64,000 nucleotides of DNA from assembly GCF_001424645.1 (NCBI RefSeq), contig NZ_LMQR01000001.1, forward strand, positions 303,301 to 367,300, read 5' to 3'. Below, piece after piece: positions 16,010 through 24,916 of this stretch. The position numbers were made by a program, and so were the translations under genes. Positions within the stretch are counted from its first letter, which is position 1. Every line of letters begins with the position of its first letter. The notes under the pieces are model-generated. The model was not told where the DNA came from. It ran no database searches and saw nothing but the letters and a program-made list of their open reading frames with translations. This DNA comes from Frigoribacterium sp. Leaf415 (GTDB lineage: Bacteria; Actinomycetota; Actinomycetes; Actinomycetales; Microbacteriaceae).

Positions 16010-16861
16010 ATGGCCAAGACGTGGACGACCCCGCCCTCCCAGTCCCTCCGAGCGGGAGAGGGCTTCGTGCTCGCCGACGTCGACACGTCGTCGACGCCCG
16101 GGTTCGCCGGTGACAAGGCGTACGCGCAGCAGGCGCTCGAGGCGGGCCGCGAGACCCTGGGCGAGCTACAGGAGAAGCTGTTCGCCCAGAGCCGGAGCGG
16201 GGGCAGCACCGGCAACGTGTTGCTCGTCCTGCAGGCGATGGACACCGCAGGCAAGGGCGGCATCGTCCGGCACGTCGTGGGTGCCGTCGACCCCCAGGGT
16301 GTCGCGCACCACGCGTTCAAGGCACCGACCCCCGACGAGCTCGCGCACGACTTCCTCTGGCGGGTGCGGCGCGAGCTTCCCGGCCCCGGCATGATCGGGG
16401 TCTTCGACCGGTCGCACTACGAGGACGTGCTGATCGGCAAGGTGCGTCGCCTGGCCCCGCCCGAAGACATCGAACAGCGGTACGCCGACATCGTCGCGTT
16501 CGAGGACGAGCTCGTCGCGAACGGCACCACCCTGGTCAAGGTGATGCTGCACATCTCGTCCGACGAGCAGAAGGAACGTCTCGCCGACCGGCTCGACCGC
16601 CCCGACAAGCACTGGAAGTACAACCCCGGCGACCTGGAGGAGCGCCTCGTGTGGAACGACTACCAGGACGCCTACGAGACGGCGATCCGTCGCACCTCGA
16701 CCGAGACCGCCCCGTGGTTCGTCGTGCCGGCCGACCGGAAGTGGTACGCCCGGATCGCCGTGCAGAAGCTGCTGATCGACGCCCTCGCGTCGCGCGGGCT
16801 CGACTGGCCCGTCGCCCGGTTCGACGTCGAGCTCGAGAAGACCAAGCTCGCCACCTCGTAG
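16010..16861 (+). CDS. Polyphosphate kinase 2 family phosphotransferase
   Basis: A 283-residue cytoplasmic P-loop kinase transferring phosphate from polyphosphate to nucleotides. Walker A is QAMDTAGKGGIVRHV (about 77-91); the Walker B/lid region has GVFDRSHYEDVLIGKVR, and further conserved segments are HISSDEQKERLADRL and PDKHWKYNPGDLEER. The single-domain length fits PPK2 class I/III polyphosphate:AMP/ADP phosphotransferases; the class cannot be assigned safely by eye. Own promoter; no co-transcribed partner. Confidence 0.92.
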   Translation: MAKTWTTPPSQSLRAGEGFVLADVDTSSTPGFAGDKAYAQQALEAGRETLGELQEKLFAQSRSGGSTGNVLLVLQAMDTAGKGGIVRHVVGAVDPQGVAHHAFKAPTPDELAHDFLWRVRRELPGPGMIGVFDRSHYEDVLIGKVRRLAPPEDIEQRYADIVAFEDELVANGTTLVKVMLHISSDEQKERLADRLDRPDKHWKYNPGDLEERLVWNDYQDAYETAIRRTSTETAPWFVVPADRKWYARIAVQKLLIDALASRGLDWPVARFDVELEKTKLATS

Positions 16862-16990
16862 AGCTGTGCAACCGCACCGCCGTCACCGGGGACGTGCCTC
16901 GGGGGACGATCTCGCCGATCTGCAGGCGACGTGGCTCGATTCCGGGCGGCGTGCAGGGGTTCCGAACCAGTTGGTACGGGGTACGCGTGG

Positions 16991-17020
16991 TTGTCCCAGC
17001 AGTCGACGACCCGTGACAAT
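16991..17020 (+). promoter_or_regulatory. Promoter of the CWB2 protein gene
   Basis: TTGTCC (16991-16996), an 18-base spacer, then GACAAT (17015-17020), only 5 bases before the ATG: a near-leaderless start. Confidence 0.45.
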
Positions 17021-17025
17021 GCCTC

Positions 17026-18675
17026 ATGCTCTCGACGCGCCGCCCGTTCCTCCTGACCGCCGTGGCGATGATCGCCCTTTCTCTGGTCGCATCGGTCGTG
17101 GTCGCTCCCTCCAGCGCGCGGGCTGACGTGCCGGCGACCTCGACCATCTCGGGCCGGGTGCTGGGTCAGACCGCGGACGGTGGCACGATCCCCATGACCG
17201 GCGGCACGCTCGTGCTCTCGCTCAGGCCGACGGGGGCCGCGGTGACCGCACCCCTCGACCGCCGCCCGGACGGCACCTACACCTTCTCGGGCCTCGTGCC
17301 CGGCACCTACACTGTCCGCCTCCAACTGTCTTTCCCCTCGATCTACGTGCGGTCCGTGCAGACGGTCGTCGTCGTGCCGGTCCCCGGCTCCGCCGCCGTG
17401 GCATCGGACCTCGTGCTGGCCCTGTCCGGAACGTTCTCGGGAACGTTCCGCGCACTCGTGAACGGCGTCGAGACCACGGCCCCCGGCTCCCGGATCGAGA
17501 TCTTCTACCTGGAACCCCTGACGGGAGCGTTCCGCCACTTCGAGTTCGTCTATCCGTCGGAGACCGGGGCGTGGCGCTTCGGGTACCTCCCGGCCGGCAC
17601 CTATCGGTTGTCGTTCGGGACGTACGAGCCGACGCGGACGAACGAGACGGTCTTCTGGCCGGCCGGTCGACGCTTCAGCGAGGCCCGCGACGTGGTCCTC
17701 ACACCGGGCGGGACCGTGTCGGACCTCGACGTCGTGCTGCCGGAACGTGCGGTCGCCTCCCTGCGGATCGCGGGCGCCGACCGGTTCGCCACGAGCGCGG
17801 CCATGTCGTCGTCGGCCTGGGGCTTCCCCGACGTCGCCGGCACAACCCCCAGGGTGCCGGTCCTGTACGTCGCGAGCGGCCGGGACTTCCCGGATGCCCT
17901 CAGCGCCGGGCCCGCAGCCGCGCATCAGGAAGGCGCCCTGCTCCTGGTCGACCGAGACCTGGTCCCGACCGCCGTCCGCGAAGAGATCCTCCGGCTGTCG
18001 CCGGATCACGTCGTCGTGGTCGGTGGCGAGGCCGCGATCTCGGCGTCCGTCTTCCGCGACCTCGCCTCGCTCCAGCCGTCCATCGAACGGATCGCGGGTG
18101 CCGACCGATACGAGACGTCACGTCTGCTCGCACTCTCGGCGTTCTCGGACGGGGCGGAGCGCATCTTCGTCGCCAGCGGGTCGACCTTCCCCGATGCCCT
18201 GTCCGCGGGCCCCGCAGCCGCTCGGGACGGAGGTCCGGTGGTGCTCGTCCGCGGGACGGCCGCCGAGGCCGACGCGCCGACCCGAGACCTCGTCACGACG
18301 CTCGGCGCACCTCCCGTGGCGATCGTGGGCGGGTACGCCGCCGTCAGCCAAGGGTTCTCGTACTCACTCCTGTCCCTGTCCTGGAACGAACGCTACGCAG
18401 GCCCGGACCGCTTCGCGACCGCGGTCGCCGTCAACGCGGACTTCGGCCCGGGCGAGACGGCGTTCGTGGCCAGCGGACGGGGCTTCGCGGACGCCCTGGT
18501 GGCCGGTGCGGCGGCGGCCCGCGCCGGGGCTCCGCTGTACCTCAGCGAGCAGTCCTGCGTCCCCGAGAGCGTCCGCCGCGCCGTGCTCGACGGCGCGGCG
18601 TTCGACGTCGTGCTGGCGGGCGGCACCACCTCCCTGGGCGCCGGCGTCGAAGGCCTCACGGCCCGATGTGGGTGA
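17026..18675 (+). CDS. Secreted cell-wall-binding repeat (CWB2) protein with Ig-like N-terminal domains
   Basis: An exported protein of 549 residues. A Sec signal peptide (about 1-34; hydrophobic core LTAVAMIALSLVASVVVAP, probable cleavage after ARA) precedes a beta-rich region of about 200 residues. That region contains carboxypeptidase-regulatory/Cna-B-like strands (TYTFSGLVPGTYTVRLQL; WRFGYLPAGTYRLSFGTY). Three CWB2 repeats follow, beginning at about residues 247 (RIAGADRFATS), 355 (RIAGADRYETS) and 456 (RYAGPDRFATA), each with the FPDALSAGPAA-type motif. CWB2 triplets in clostridia bind anionic wall polymers. There is no LPXTG or membrane anchor, so retention would rely on the repeats. 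No partner gene is adjacent; the MFS exporter that follows is convergent. Confidence 0.9.
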   Translation: MLSTRRPFLLTAVAMIALSLVASVVVAPSSARADVPATSTISGRVLGQTADGGTIPMTGGTLVLSLRPTGAAVTAPLDRRPDGTYTFSGLVPGTYTVRLQLSFPSIYVRSVQTVVVVPVPGSAAVASDLVLALSGTFSGTFRALVNGVETTAPGSRIEIFYLEPLTGAFRHFEFVYPSETGAWRFGYLPAGTYRLSFGTYEPTRTNETVFWPAGRRFSEARDVVLTPGGTVSDLDVVLPERAVASLRIAGADRFATSAAMSSSAWGFPDVAGTTPRVPVLYVASGRDFPDALSAGPAAAHQEGALLLVDRDLVPTAVREEILRLSPDHVVVVGGEAAISASVFRDLASLQPSIERIAGADRYETSRLLALSAFSDGAERIFVASGSTFPDALSAGPAAARDGGPVVLVRGTAAEADAPTRDLVTTLGAPPVAIVGGYAAVSQGFSYSLLSLSWNERYAGPDRFATAVAVNADFGPGETAFVASGRGFADALVAGAAAARAGAPLYLSEQSCVPESVRRAVLDGAAFDVVLAGGTTSLGAGVEGLTARCG

Positions 18676-18754
18676 CGACCCGACGGTGGACCCCGTCCGT
18701 CGTCCGGTGGCACGAGGACTCCGTGATCCGGCCGCGTGTACCGACCGGACGAGC

Positions 18755-20188
18755 CTAGGAGGCGCGGGTCCGCAACGCGTCGCCGGTCCCCTTGGGCAGC
18801 CGGAGACCCTCGATCAGGCTGAGCAGGGCCAGCACGGCCAGGACGATCAACGCGGCCTGGTACCCGAATGCCGCGGGTGCCGGGCCGTCGGTCGAGGCCA
18901 CGAGGTCGGCCACGCGGACGGCCAGCACCGTCGCGGCGACGCCGAGCCCCACGGCGAGCTGGCTCGTGATGGACGCGATGGCGTTCGCCGGGCCGATCAT
19001 CTCGGCCGGGACGTCGGCGAACTGCAGGGTGTTGTAGGCCGTGAAGCCGACGGAACGGAAGACGCCGCTGAGCAGCAGCACCCCGGCCACGACCACCGGC
19101 GAGGTGTCGGGACCGACGAGCGCGGCCGCGACGAAGGTCGCCGCGAGGGCCACCGTGGCGACGACGATGATCGGGACGACGCGGAACCTCTGCAACAGGG
19201 GCGTCGTGAACGGTTTCACGGCCAGGTTGCCGACGAAGACCCACATGAGCATGAGACCCGCTTCGACGGGCGACCAGCCGAAGCCGTCCTGCAGCAGCAG
19301 CGGCACGACGAAGGGGATGCCGTTCACGACGGCCCGGTAGAGCGATCCGCTGAGGTTGGTCACGCGGAACGACCCGATCCGGAAGGCCGCGAGGTCGAGC
19401 AACGGGTGCGCCGCCCGGCGGAACCACCGCACGGCGACGAGACCGAGCACGACCGCGGCGACGACCAGCAGCACGCCGGGCACGAGCGTCGTGGGTTCGC
19501 CGAGCAGCTCGAAGGCCAGGACCAGTGCCACGATCGAGCCGGCCACGAGGGCCAGACCCACCAGGTCGAGCGGTCGGCGGTCACCGACCTCGGGGGAGGG
19601 GACGACCCGCCAGGCGACCACGAGCAGGGCGAGGCCGACCGGGACGTTGACCAGGAACACCCATTGCCAGCCGAGGTGCTCGGTGAGCAGTCCGCCGATC
19701 AGCGGCGCGACGACCGGCGCGACGAGTGCGGGCCAGGTGAGATAGGCGATGGCCCGGATCAGCTCGGACTTCTCGGTGCTGCGCAGGACGATCAGCCGGC
19801 CGATGGGCACCATCATGCTGCCCGCGAGACCCTGCACGACCCGGGACGCCGTGAGGGCGACCAGGTCGGTGCTCGCGGCGCAGGCCACCGAGGCGAGGAC
19901 GAACAACACGACCGCCGCGAGGAACACCCGACGGGCGCCCCAGCGTTCGGCGAGCCAGGCTCCCAGCGGGATGAACGCCGCCACGGCGACGAGGTAGCCG
20001 GTCACGGCGAGCCCGAGTTGGGCGGGCTGGACCGCGAAGTCGCTCGCGATCGTCGCGGTGGCCGTCGACAGGATGGTGGCGTCGAGGTTCTCCATGAAAA
20101 ACGCGGCCGCCACGACGAGGGCGACCGGACGCGACCACGTCGTCACCGGCTTGGGTGCGGACCCGGGCGCGGGAACGGACCCGGTCAT
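18755..20188 (-). CDS. MFS drug exporter, DHA2 (EmrB/QacA) type
   Basis: A 477-residue polytopic proton antiporter. The N-terminal helix carries the DHA2 signature AAFFMENLDATILSTATATI; motif A appears as LGAWLAERWGARRVFL and motif C-like sequence as PALVAPVVAPLIGGLL. About 14 hydrophobic segments can be counted. The ATG at 20188 overlaps the menF stop (ATGA), so it is translated from the menF transcript although no menaquinone function is implied. Substrate unknown. A near-copy of the dispersed motif overlaps the stop codon. Confidence 0.88.
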   Translation of the reverse strand: MTGSVPAPGSAPKPVTTWSRPVALVVAAAFFMENLDATILSTATATIASDFAVQPAQLGLAVTGYLVAVAAFIPLGAWLAERWGARRVFLAAVVLFVLASVACAASTDLVALTASRVVQGLAGSMMVPIGRLIVLRSTEKSELIRAIAYLTWPALVAPVVAPLIGGLLTEHLGWQWVFLVNVPVGLALLVVAWRVVPSPEVGDRRPLDLVGLALVAGSIVALVLAFELLGEPTTLVPGVLLVVAAVVLGLVAVRWFRRAAHPLLDLAAFRIGSFRVTNLSGSLYRAVVNGIPFVVPLLLQDGFGWSPVEAGLMLMWVFVGNLAVKPFTTPLLQRFRVVPIIVVATVALAATFVAAALVGPDTSPVVVAGVLLLSGVFRSVGFTAYNTLQFADVPAEMIGPANAIASITSQLAVGLGVAATVLAVRVADLVASTDGPAPAAFGYQAALIVLAVLALLSLIEGLRLPKGTGDALRTRAS

Positions 20189-21417
20189 CGGCTGAAGGCG
20201 TCGACCACGGGGCGGAACTTCATGGCCGTCTCGGCGACCTCGCGCTCGGGCACGGACTCGGCCACGACGCCGGCCCCCGCAAACGCCCGCACCGATCCGT
20301 CCCGATCGACCTGGGCGCAGCGCAGGGCGATGGCCCACTCGCCGTCGCCGTCGGCACCGACCCAGCCGACCGGGCCGGCGTAGCGACCACGGTCGAACGG
20401 TTCGAGCTCTCGGATCAGGGCCAGCGCCTCCTGCGTCGGGGTGCCGGCGACGGCCGCCGTCGGGTGCAGCGAGGCGATCAGGTCGAGCGAGCTCGAGCCG
20501 TCGGTGAGGCGGCCGCGCACGTCGCTCGCGAGGTGCCAGAGATTCGGGAGGCGCAGGGTGAAGGGCTGCTCGCCGGTCACGACGTCGCGGGCGTGCGGCC
20601 CGAGCGAGAGCAGCAGGCTGCGCAGGGCGAAGGCGTGCTCGTCCAGGTCTTTCGGGGACGTCGCCAGGGCCAGGGCGGCCTGCTCGTCGCTCGCCGCGTC
20701 GACGCCACGGGCCGCACTGCCGGCGAGCACCCGGGCCGAGACCTCGCCGCGCTCGGACTTGACGAGCGTCTCGGGGCTGGCCCCGATCAGTCCGTCGACG
20801 GCGAACGCGTAGCAGTCGGGGTAGGCGGTGAGCAGGGTGGCGGCGACGAGGCGCAGGTCGGCCTCGGGTGGCAACGTGCCCACGAGGTCGCGGGCGAGCA
20901 CGACCTTGCTGACGCGGCCGTCGCCGATGGCGTCGACGGCCCGGCCCACGGCCTCGGCGTAACCGTCGGCACCGAGTGTGCCGTCGACCAGCGAGAGACG
21001 GACGGAGGCGCCGACCGGCTTCCCCGCGGGCAGCTCGGCCCCGTCCACCCGCGTGATCCACGCGACCCCGTCGCGCCGTCCGATGACGATGCTCGGGACG
21101 ATCAGGACGCTCGTCTCGGCGGACTCGTCGTCGAACGCGAACGAGCCGAACGCGACCAACCCGGTGCCGGGAACGCCGACCTCGTCGTGCACCGTGGCGG
21201 CGGCCGCGACGGCACGCCACGCCTCGGCGGCCTCGGTCATGCGACCGGGCCCGGAGAACTCGAGGCGGAGGGCCTCGCCGACGCCCGCCATGCCCGCCCC
21301 GCCGCGGACGAAGACCAGCGGACGCGCCCGGTCGACGACGTCGAGCAACGGGCTGACGTGGTCGATGCGCGTGGTGCGGACGGCGAGTGACGGAACGCGG
21401 GACGCGGGGGACTTCAC
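20185..21417 (-). CDS. menF: Isochorismate synthase (MenF/DhbC type)
   Basis: Chorismate-utilising enzyme (410 residues) converting chorismate to isochorismate for MenD. The conserved catalytic base is in GDGRVSKVVLARDLVG, with FAVDGLIGASPETLVKSERG, ARVLAGSAARG, LIASLHPTAAVAGTPTQEA, YAGPVGWVGADGDGEWAIAL and AGAGVVAESVPEREVAET following in family order. A siderophore or salicylate enzyme is possible in principle, but the men neighbourhood argues for MenF. Start GTG at 21417 has TAGGGT 6 bases upstream. It is divergent from menG across a 52-base region carrying both -10 elements. Confidence 0.92.
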   Translation of the reverse strand: MKSPASRVPSLAVRTTRIDHVSPLLDVVDRARPLVFVRGGAGMAGVGEALRLEFSGPGRMTEAAEAWRAVAAAATVHDEVGVPGTGLVAFGSFAFDDESAETSVLIVPSIVIGRRDGVAWITRVDGAELPAGKPVGASVRLSLVDGTLGADGYAEAVGRAVDAIGDGRVSKVVLARDLVGTLPPEADLRLVAATLLTAYPDCYAFAVDGLIGASPETLVKSERGEVSARVLAGSAARGVDAASDEQAALALATSPKDLDEHAFALRSLLLSLGPHARDVVTGEQPFTLRLPNLWHLASDVRGRLTDGSSSLDLIASLHPTAAVAGTPTQEALALIRELEPFDRGRYAGPVGWVGADGDGEWAIALRCAQVDRDGSVRAFAGAGVVAESVPEREVAETAMKFRPVVDAFSR

Positions 21418-21423
21418 TCGTCG

Positions 21424-21429
21424 ACCCTA
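21424..21429 (-). promoter_or_regulatory. -10 hexamer, leaderless start of menF
   Basis: TAGGGT on the minus strand ends 6 bases before the GTG at 21417. Confidence 0.55.
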
Positions 21430-21455
21430 CTCGGGACACCCCCAGTGCTTGACGG

Positions 21456-21461
21456 TAGGAT
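21456..21461 (+). promoter_or_regulatory. -10 hexamer, leaderless start of menG
   Basis: TAGGAT ends 8 bases before the GTG at 21470. Confidence 0.55.
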
Positions 21462-21469
21462 CCACCATC

Positions 21470-22210
21470 GTGACCAAGGCCGACATGAACAAGCAACCCG
21501 ACGAGGTCGCCTCGATGTTCGACGGCGTCGCGCGCCATTACGACCGCACGAACGACGTGCTCTCGGCGGGCAACGCCGTCCTGTGGCGCATCGCCACCGT
21601 CAAGGCGATCGGCGCCGGTCCGGCCGACAAGGTCCTCGACATCGCGGCGGGCACGGGCACCAGTTCGGCGGCCATCGCGCAGCGGGGTGCCGAGGTCGTC
21701 GCCCTCGACTTCTCCGAGGGCATGGTCGAGGTCGGCCGCGAACGCCACCCCGAGCTCGAGTTCGTCGAGGGCAACGCCGAGTCGCTGCCCTTCGACGACG
21801 ACACCTTCGACGCCGTCACCATCTCGTTCGGGCTGCGCAACGTCAACCGGCCCAAGGTCGCACTCGCCGAGATGAACCGCGTGCTCAAGCCCGGCGGCCG
21901 CCTCGTCGTCTGCGAGTTCTCCACCCCGCCGTTCGGTCTGCTGCGTGCCGCGTACCGTGCCTACCTCCGGTACGGCATGCCCCTCGTCGCCAAGCTCACG
22001 AGCAGCAACGGTCCGGCCTACTCGTACCTCGCCGAGTCCATCGAGCAGTGGCCCGAGCAGCAGGTCCTCAGCCAGTGGATCCGCGGTGCCGGGTTCACCC
22101 GCGTAGCCCACCGCGACCTCAGCTTCGGCATCGTCGCCCTGCACCGCGGTCGCAAGCCGGCGTCGGGTGCCGCGCGCGCCTCCTCGCGGTCGAAGCGGGC
22201 CACGTCGTGA
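21470..22210 (+). CDS. menG: Demethylmenaquinone methyltransferase (MenG/UbiE)
   Basis: Class I SAM methyltransferase (246 residues) performing the last step of menaquinone synthesis. It has the UbiE N-terminus VASMFDGVARHYDRTNDVLS, SAM motif I KVLDIAAGTGTSSAAIA, acidic motif ALDFSEGM, and the family segment VTISFGLRNVNRPKVALAEM. GTG at 21470 follows TAGGAT by 8 bases; a Met five codons later (ADM) is an alternative. The basic C-terminal tail contains one exact copy of the dispersed motif. The stop overlaps the start of the polyprenyl synthase (GTGA). Confidence 0.95.
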   Translation: MTKADMNKQPDEVASMFDGVARHYDRTNDVLSAGNAVLWRIATVKAIGAGPADKVLDIAAGTGTSSAAIAQRGAEVVALDFSEGMVEVGRERHPELEFVEGNAESLPFDDDTFDAVTISFGLRNVNRPKVALAEMNRVLKPGGRLVVCEFSTPPFGLLRAAYRAYLRYGMPLVAKLTSSNGPAYSYLAESIEQWPEQQVLSQWIRGAGFTRVAHRDLSFGIVALHRGRKPASGAARASSRSKRATS

Positions 22211-23346
22211 ACGCCGGCGCTCCTCCGGCGCAGCGCAACTCGCTGGGTCGATCGCTCGGTCTCGGCGAGAAGCTGTTCGCCACGCCGACCGAGCGTCGCT
22301 TCGTGGCCGCGGTCGACGACGGGCTCGAACTCGTCGAAGAGGGGTTGCTGCGCGAGATCGCCTTCGCCGACGACATCGCCGACGCCACGACGCGATACCT
22401 GCTCGCCGCCGGCGGCAAGCGCGTCCGACCGACCCTCACACTGCTCATCGCCCAGCTGGGCGACGGCGCGACGCCGGGCATCGTCGCCTCGGCGCAGGCC
22501 ACCGAGATCACCCACCTCGCCTCGCTCTACCACGACGACGTCATGGACGAGGCGCAGATGCGTCGCGGCGTCCCCAGCGCCCAGACCGTGTGGGGCAACA
22601 ACGTCGCGATCCTTGCCGGCGACCTGCTGTTCGCTCGAGCCAGCACGATCGTGTCGGGCCTCGGCCAAGAGGCCATCCTGCTGCAGGCCGAGACCTTCGA
22701 GCGCCTGTGCCTCGGGCAGCTGCACGAGACGGTCGGCCCTCGCGAGGGCGACGACCCGATCGCCCACTACATCGACGTGCTCGCCGACAAGACGGGGTCG
22801 CTCATCTCGACCGCCGCGCGTGCCGGCGTCATGTTCAGCGGGGCACCGCGCGAATACCTCGCACCCGTCGCCGAGTTCGGCGAGAAGATCGGCATCGCCT
22901 TCCAACTGATCGACGACGTCATCGACCTGTCCGACCAGCCCGCCGAGACCGGCAAGAAGGCCGGCACCGACCTGCGGGCGGGCGTCGTCACGCTCCCGGT
23001 GCTGTACCTGCGTCAGCTGGCGCAGACCGATCTCGAGGCGTCGTCCCTGTTGTCCGAGATCGACCGCATCGTCGACGCCACGCGTGCGGCGGCGCACCGG
23101 TCGGGCGTCGAGCCGACCGCCGAGGGCGGCTCGTCGGCACCGCTCGCCGACGCGACGGCCCACCTCGACGACGAGTTCGCCGACCTGGTCCGACGGGTCC
23201 GCGAGCACGAGGTCACCGAACGCACCCGGGTCGAGGCCCACCGCTGGGCCCGAGAGGCCCTCGACGCCCTGGCGGCGCTGCCCGACGGGCCCGTCAAGAA
23301 GGCGCTCACCCGCTTCGCCGATCGCGTGGTCGAGCGCTCCGCCTGA
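22207..23346 (+). CDS. Long-chain polyprenyl diphosphate synthase
   Basis: An all-trans isoprenyl diphosphate synthase (379 residues), probably making the menaquinone side chain used by MenA. The first Asp-rich motif lies in LASLYHDDVMDEAQMRRG and the second in FQLIDDVIDLSDQPAETGKK; GGKRVRP near residue 62 binds IPP. The product length (C35-C50) is not deducible by eye. It is coupled to menG by a 4-base overlap. An unusual Ser/Ala-rich insertion (about 300-315, AAAHRSGVEPTAEGGSS) interrupts the C-terminal helices and makes the protein about 40 residues longer than typical. Confidence 0.93.
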   Translation: MNAGAPPAQRNSLGRSLGLGEKLFATPTERRFVAAVDDGLELVEEGLLREIAFADDIADATTRYLLAAGGKRVRPTLTLLIAQLGDGATPGIVASAQATEITHLASLYHDDVMDEAQMRRGVPSAQTVWGNNVAILAGDLLFARASTIVSGLGQEAILLQAETFERLCLGQLHETVGPREGDDPIAHYIDVLADKTGSLISTAARAGVMFSGAPREYLAPVAEFGEKIGIAFQLIDDVIDLSDQPAETGKKAGTDLRAGVVTLPVLYLRQLAQTDLEASSLLSEIDRIVDATRAAAHRSGVEPTAEGGSSAPLADATAHLDDEFADLVRRVREHEVTERTRVEAHRWAREALDALAALPDGPVKKALTRFADRVVERSA

Positions 23347-23354
23347 CCGGCACC

Positions 23355-23366
23355 GCGCCTCCTCGT
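23355..23366 (+). repeat. Copy of the dispersed motif (GCGCCTCCTCG orientation)
   Basis: Exact intergenic copy just after the polyprenyl synthase stop. Confidence 0.8.
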
Positions 23367-23428
23367 CCTCGAGCACCATCGTCCAACCGGCCGGCCTCGC
23401 CGAGCCACCCCAGATCTAGGGAGAACCC

Positions 23429-24811
23429 GTGACCACCTTGCGACTGGCCATCGTCGGCGCCGGACCGGCCGGCATCTACGCCGCCGACATCCTCGCGAAG
23501 GCCGAGAAGGCCTTCGACGTCTCGATCGACCTCTTCGAGCAGCTGCCGGCCCCCTACGGTCTCGTGCGCTACGGCGTGGCCCCCGACCACCCCCGCATCA
23601 AGGGCATCGTCAACGCCCTGCGCGACGTGCTCGACAGCGGTGACATCCGGGTCTTCGGCAACGTCCGCTACGGCGTCGACATCGGGCTCGACGACCTGCG
23701 CAAGCACTACAACGCCGTCATCTTCTCGACCGGTGCCATCAAGGACGCCGACCTCGACATCCCCGGCATCGATCTCGAGGGCAGCTACGGCGCCGCCGAC
23801 TTCGTCAGCTGGTTCGACGGCCACCCCGACTTCCCCCGCACCTGGCCGCTCGACGCGACGTCGGTCGCCGTCGTCGGCGTCGGCAACGTCGCCCTCGACG
23901 TGTCGCGCATCCTGGCGAAGCACGCCGACGACCTGCTGCCCACCGAGATCCCCGACAACGTCTACGCGGGCCTCAAGCAGTCGTCGATCACCGACGTGCA
24001 CGTCTTCGGTCGCCGAGGTCCCGCACAGGTCAAGTTCACGCCGCTCGAGCTGCGCGAGCTCGGCGAGGTGCGCGACGTCGACATGATCGTCTACGACGAG
24101 GACTTCGACCACGACGAGGCGTCGAAGACGGCCATCGCGACCAACAAACAGGTCTTCGTCATCGACAAGGTGCTGAACCAGTGGCGGCAGCGCGAGGTCG
24201 GCACGGCGTCGCGTCGCCTGCACCTGCACTTCTACGCCAAGCCCGTCGAGGTCGTCGGCGACGCCGACGGACGTGTCGCGGCCTTCCGGTACGAGCGCAC
24301 CCGGCCCGACGGTCAGGGCGGCGTCGAGGGCACCGGCGAGCTCCGCGACGTGCCGATCCAGGCCATCTACCGCGCGGTCGGCTACTTCGGCTCGCCCCTC
24401 GACGGCATCCCGTTCGACGAGCGTCGCGGAGTGATCCCGAACCACGAGGGTCAGGTGATGGGCGACGACAACCAGATCGTCCCCGGCGTCTACGCCACCG
24501 GGTGGATCAAGCGCGGCCCCGTCGGTCTCATCGGGCACACGAAGTCCGACGCGATGGAGACCGTCAAGCACCTCATCAACGACCAGGCCAGCTGGTGGCA
24601 GCCGGTCGACCCGTCCGACGAGGCCATCCCGGCCCTGCTCGAGCAGCGCGGCGTCGAGTACACCGACCTCGAGGGCTGGCACCGGCTCGACGAGCACGAG
24701 ATCGCCCTCGGCGGGGCCCACGAGCACGAGCGAGCCCGAGTCAAGGTCGTGGAGCGCGACGAGATGGTGCGCGTCTCGCGCGCCGTCGAAGCGGAGTCGA
24801 CGCCGGCCTGA
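23429..24811 (+). CDS. Ferredoxin-NADP+ reductase, FprA/adrenodoxin-reductase type
   Basis: A 460-residue FAD enzyme passing electrons between NADPH and ferredoxin. The FAD-binding Rossmann motif LAIVGAGPAGIYAAD is at the N-terminus. Next come PAPYGLVRYGVAPDHPRIKG, the NADPH fold SVAVVGVGNVALDVSRIL (about 142-159) and the C-terminal flavin segment VYATGWIKRGPVGLIGHTKS. All match mycobacterial FprA. GTG at 23429 has the ribosome-binding sequence AGGGAGA five bases upstream. A monocistronic unit between two copies of the dispersed motif. Confidence 0.95.
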   Translation: MTTLRLAIVGAGPAGIYAADILAKAEKAFDVSIDLFEQLPAPYGLVRYGVAPDHPRIKGIVNALRDVLDSGDIRVFGNVRYGVDIGLDDLRKHYNAVIFSTGAIKDADLDIPGIDLEGSYGAADFVSWFDGHPDFPRTWPLDATSVAVVGVGNVALDVSRILAKHADDLLPTEIPDNVYAGLKQSSITDVHVFGRRGPAQVKFTPLELRELGEVRDVDMIVYDEDFDHDEASKTAIATNKQVFVIDKVLNQWRQREVGTASRRLHLHFYAKPVEVVGDADGRVAAFRYERTRPDGQGGVEGTGELRDVPIQAIYRAVGYFGSPLDGIPFDERRGVIPNHEGQVMGDDNQIVPGVYATGWIKRGPVGLIGHTKSDAMETVKHLINDQASWWQPVDPSDEAIPALLEQRGVEYTDLEGWHRLDEHEIALGGAHEHERARVKVVERDEMVRVSRAVEAESTPA

Positions 24812-24831
24812 CCTCCCCGGTCGCCCGCACC

Positions 24832-24873
24832 GCGCCTCCTCGGCTCCCCTCGACGGGGGACCCGAGGAGGCGC
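24832..24873. repeat. Facing pair of dispersed motifs forming a hairpin
   Basis: GCGCCTCCTC at 24832-24841 is answered by GAGGAGGCGC at 24864-24873. With flanking bases they form an 11- to 13-bp stem around a loop of about 20 bases. The position between the ferredoxin reductase stop and yajQ fits a terminator. Confidence 0.8.
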
Positions 24874-24903
24874 GCGGTCGTCACCGACCTCGGTGGTCGT
24901 CGG

Positions 24904-24909
24904 TAAGGT
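24904..24909 (+). promoter_or_regulatory. -10 hexamer, leaderless start of yajQ
   Basis: TAAGGT ends 7 bases before the ATG at 24917. Confidence 0.6.
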
Positions 24910-24916
24910 GGTCCCC

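Noticed and set aside
18755..22144. 1129-codon minus-strand reading frame
   Set aside because: The MFS gene accounts for its last 477 codons; the rest is an Arg-rich shadow of menF and menG.
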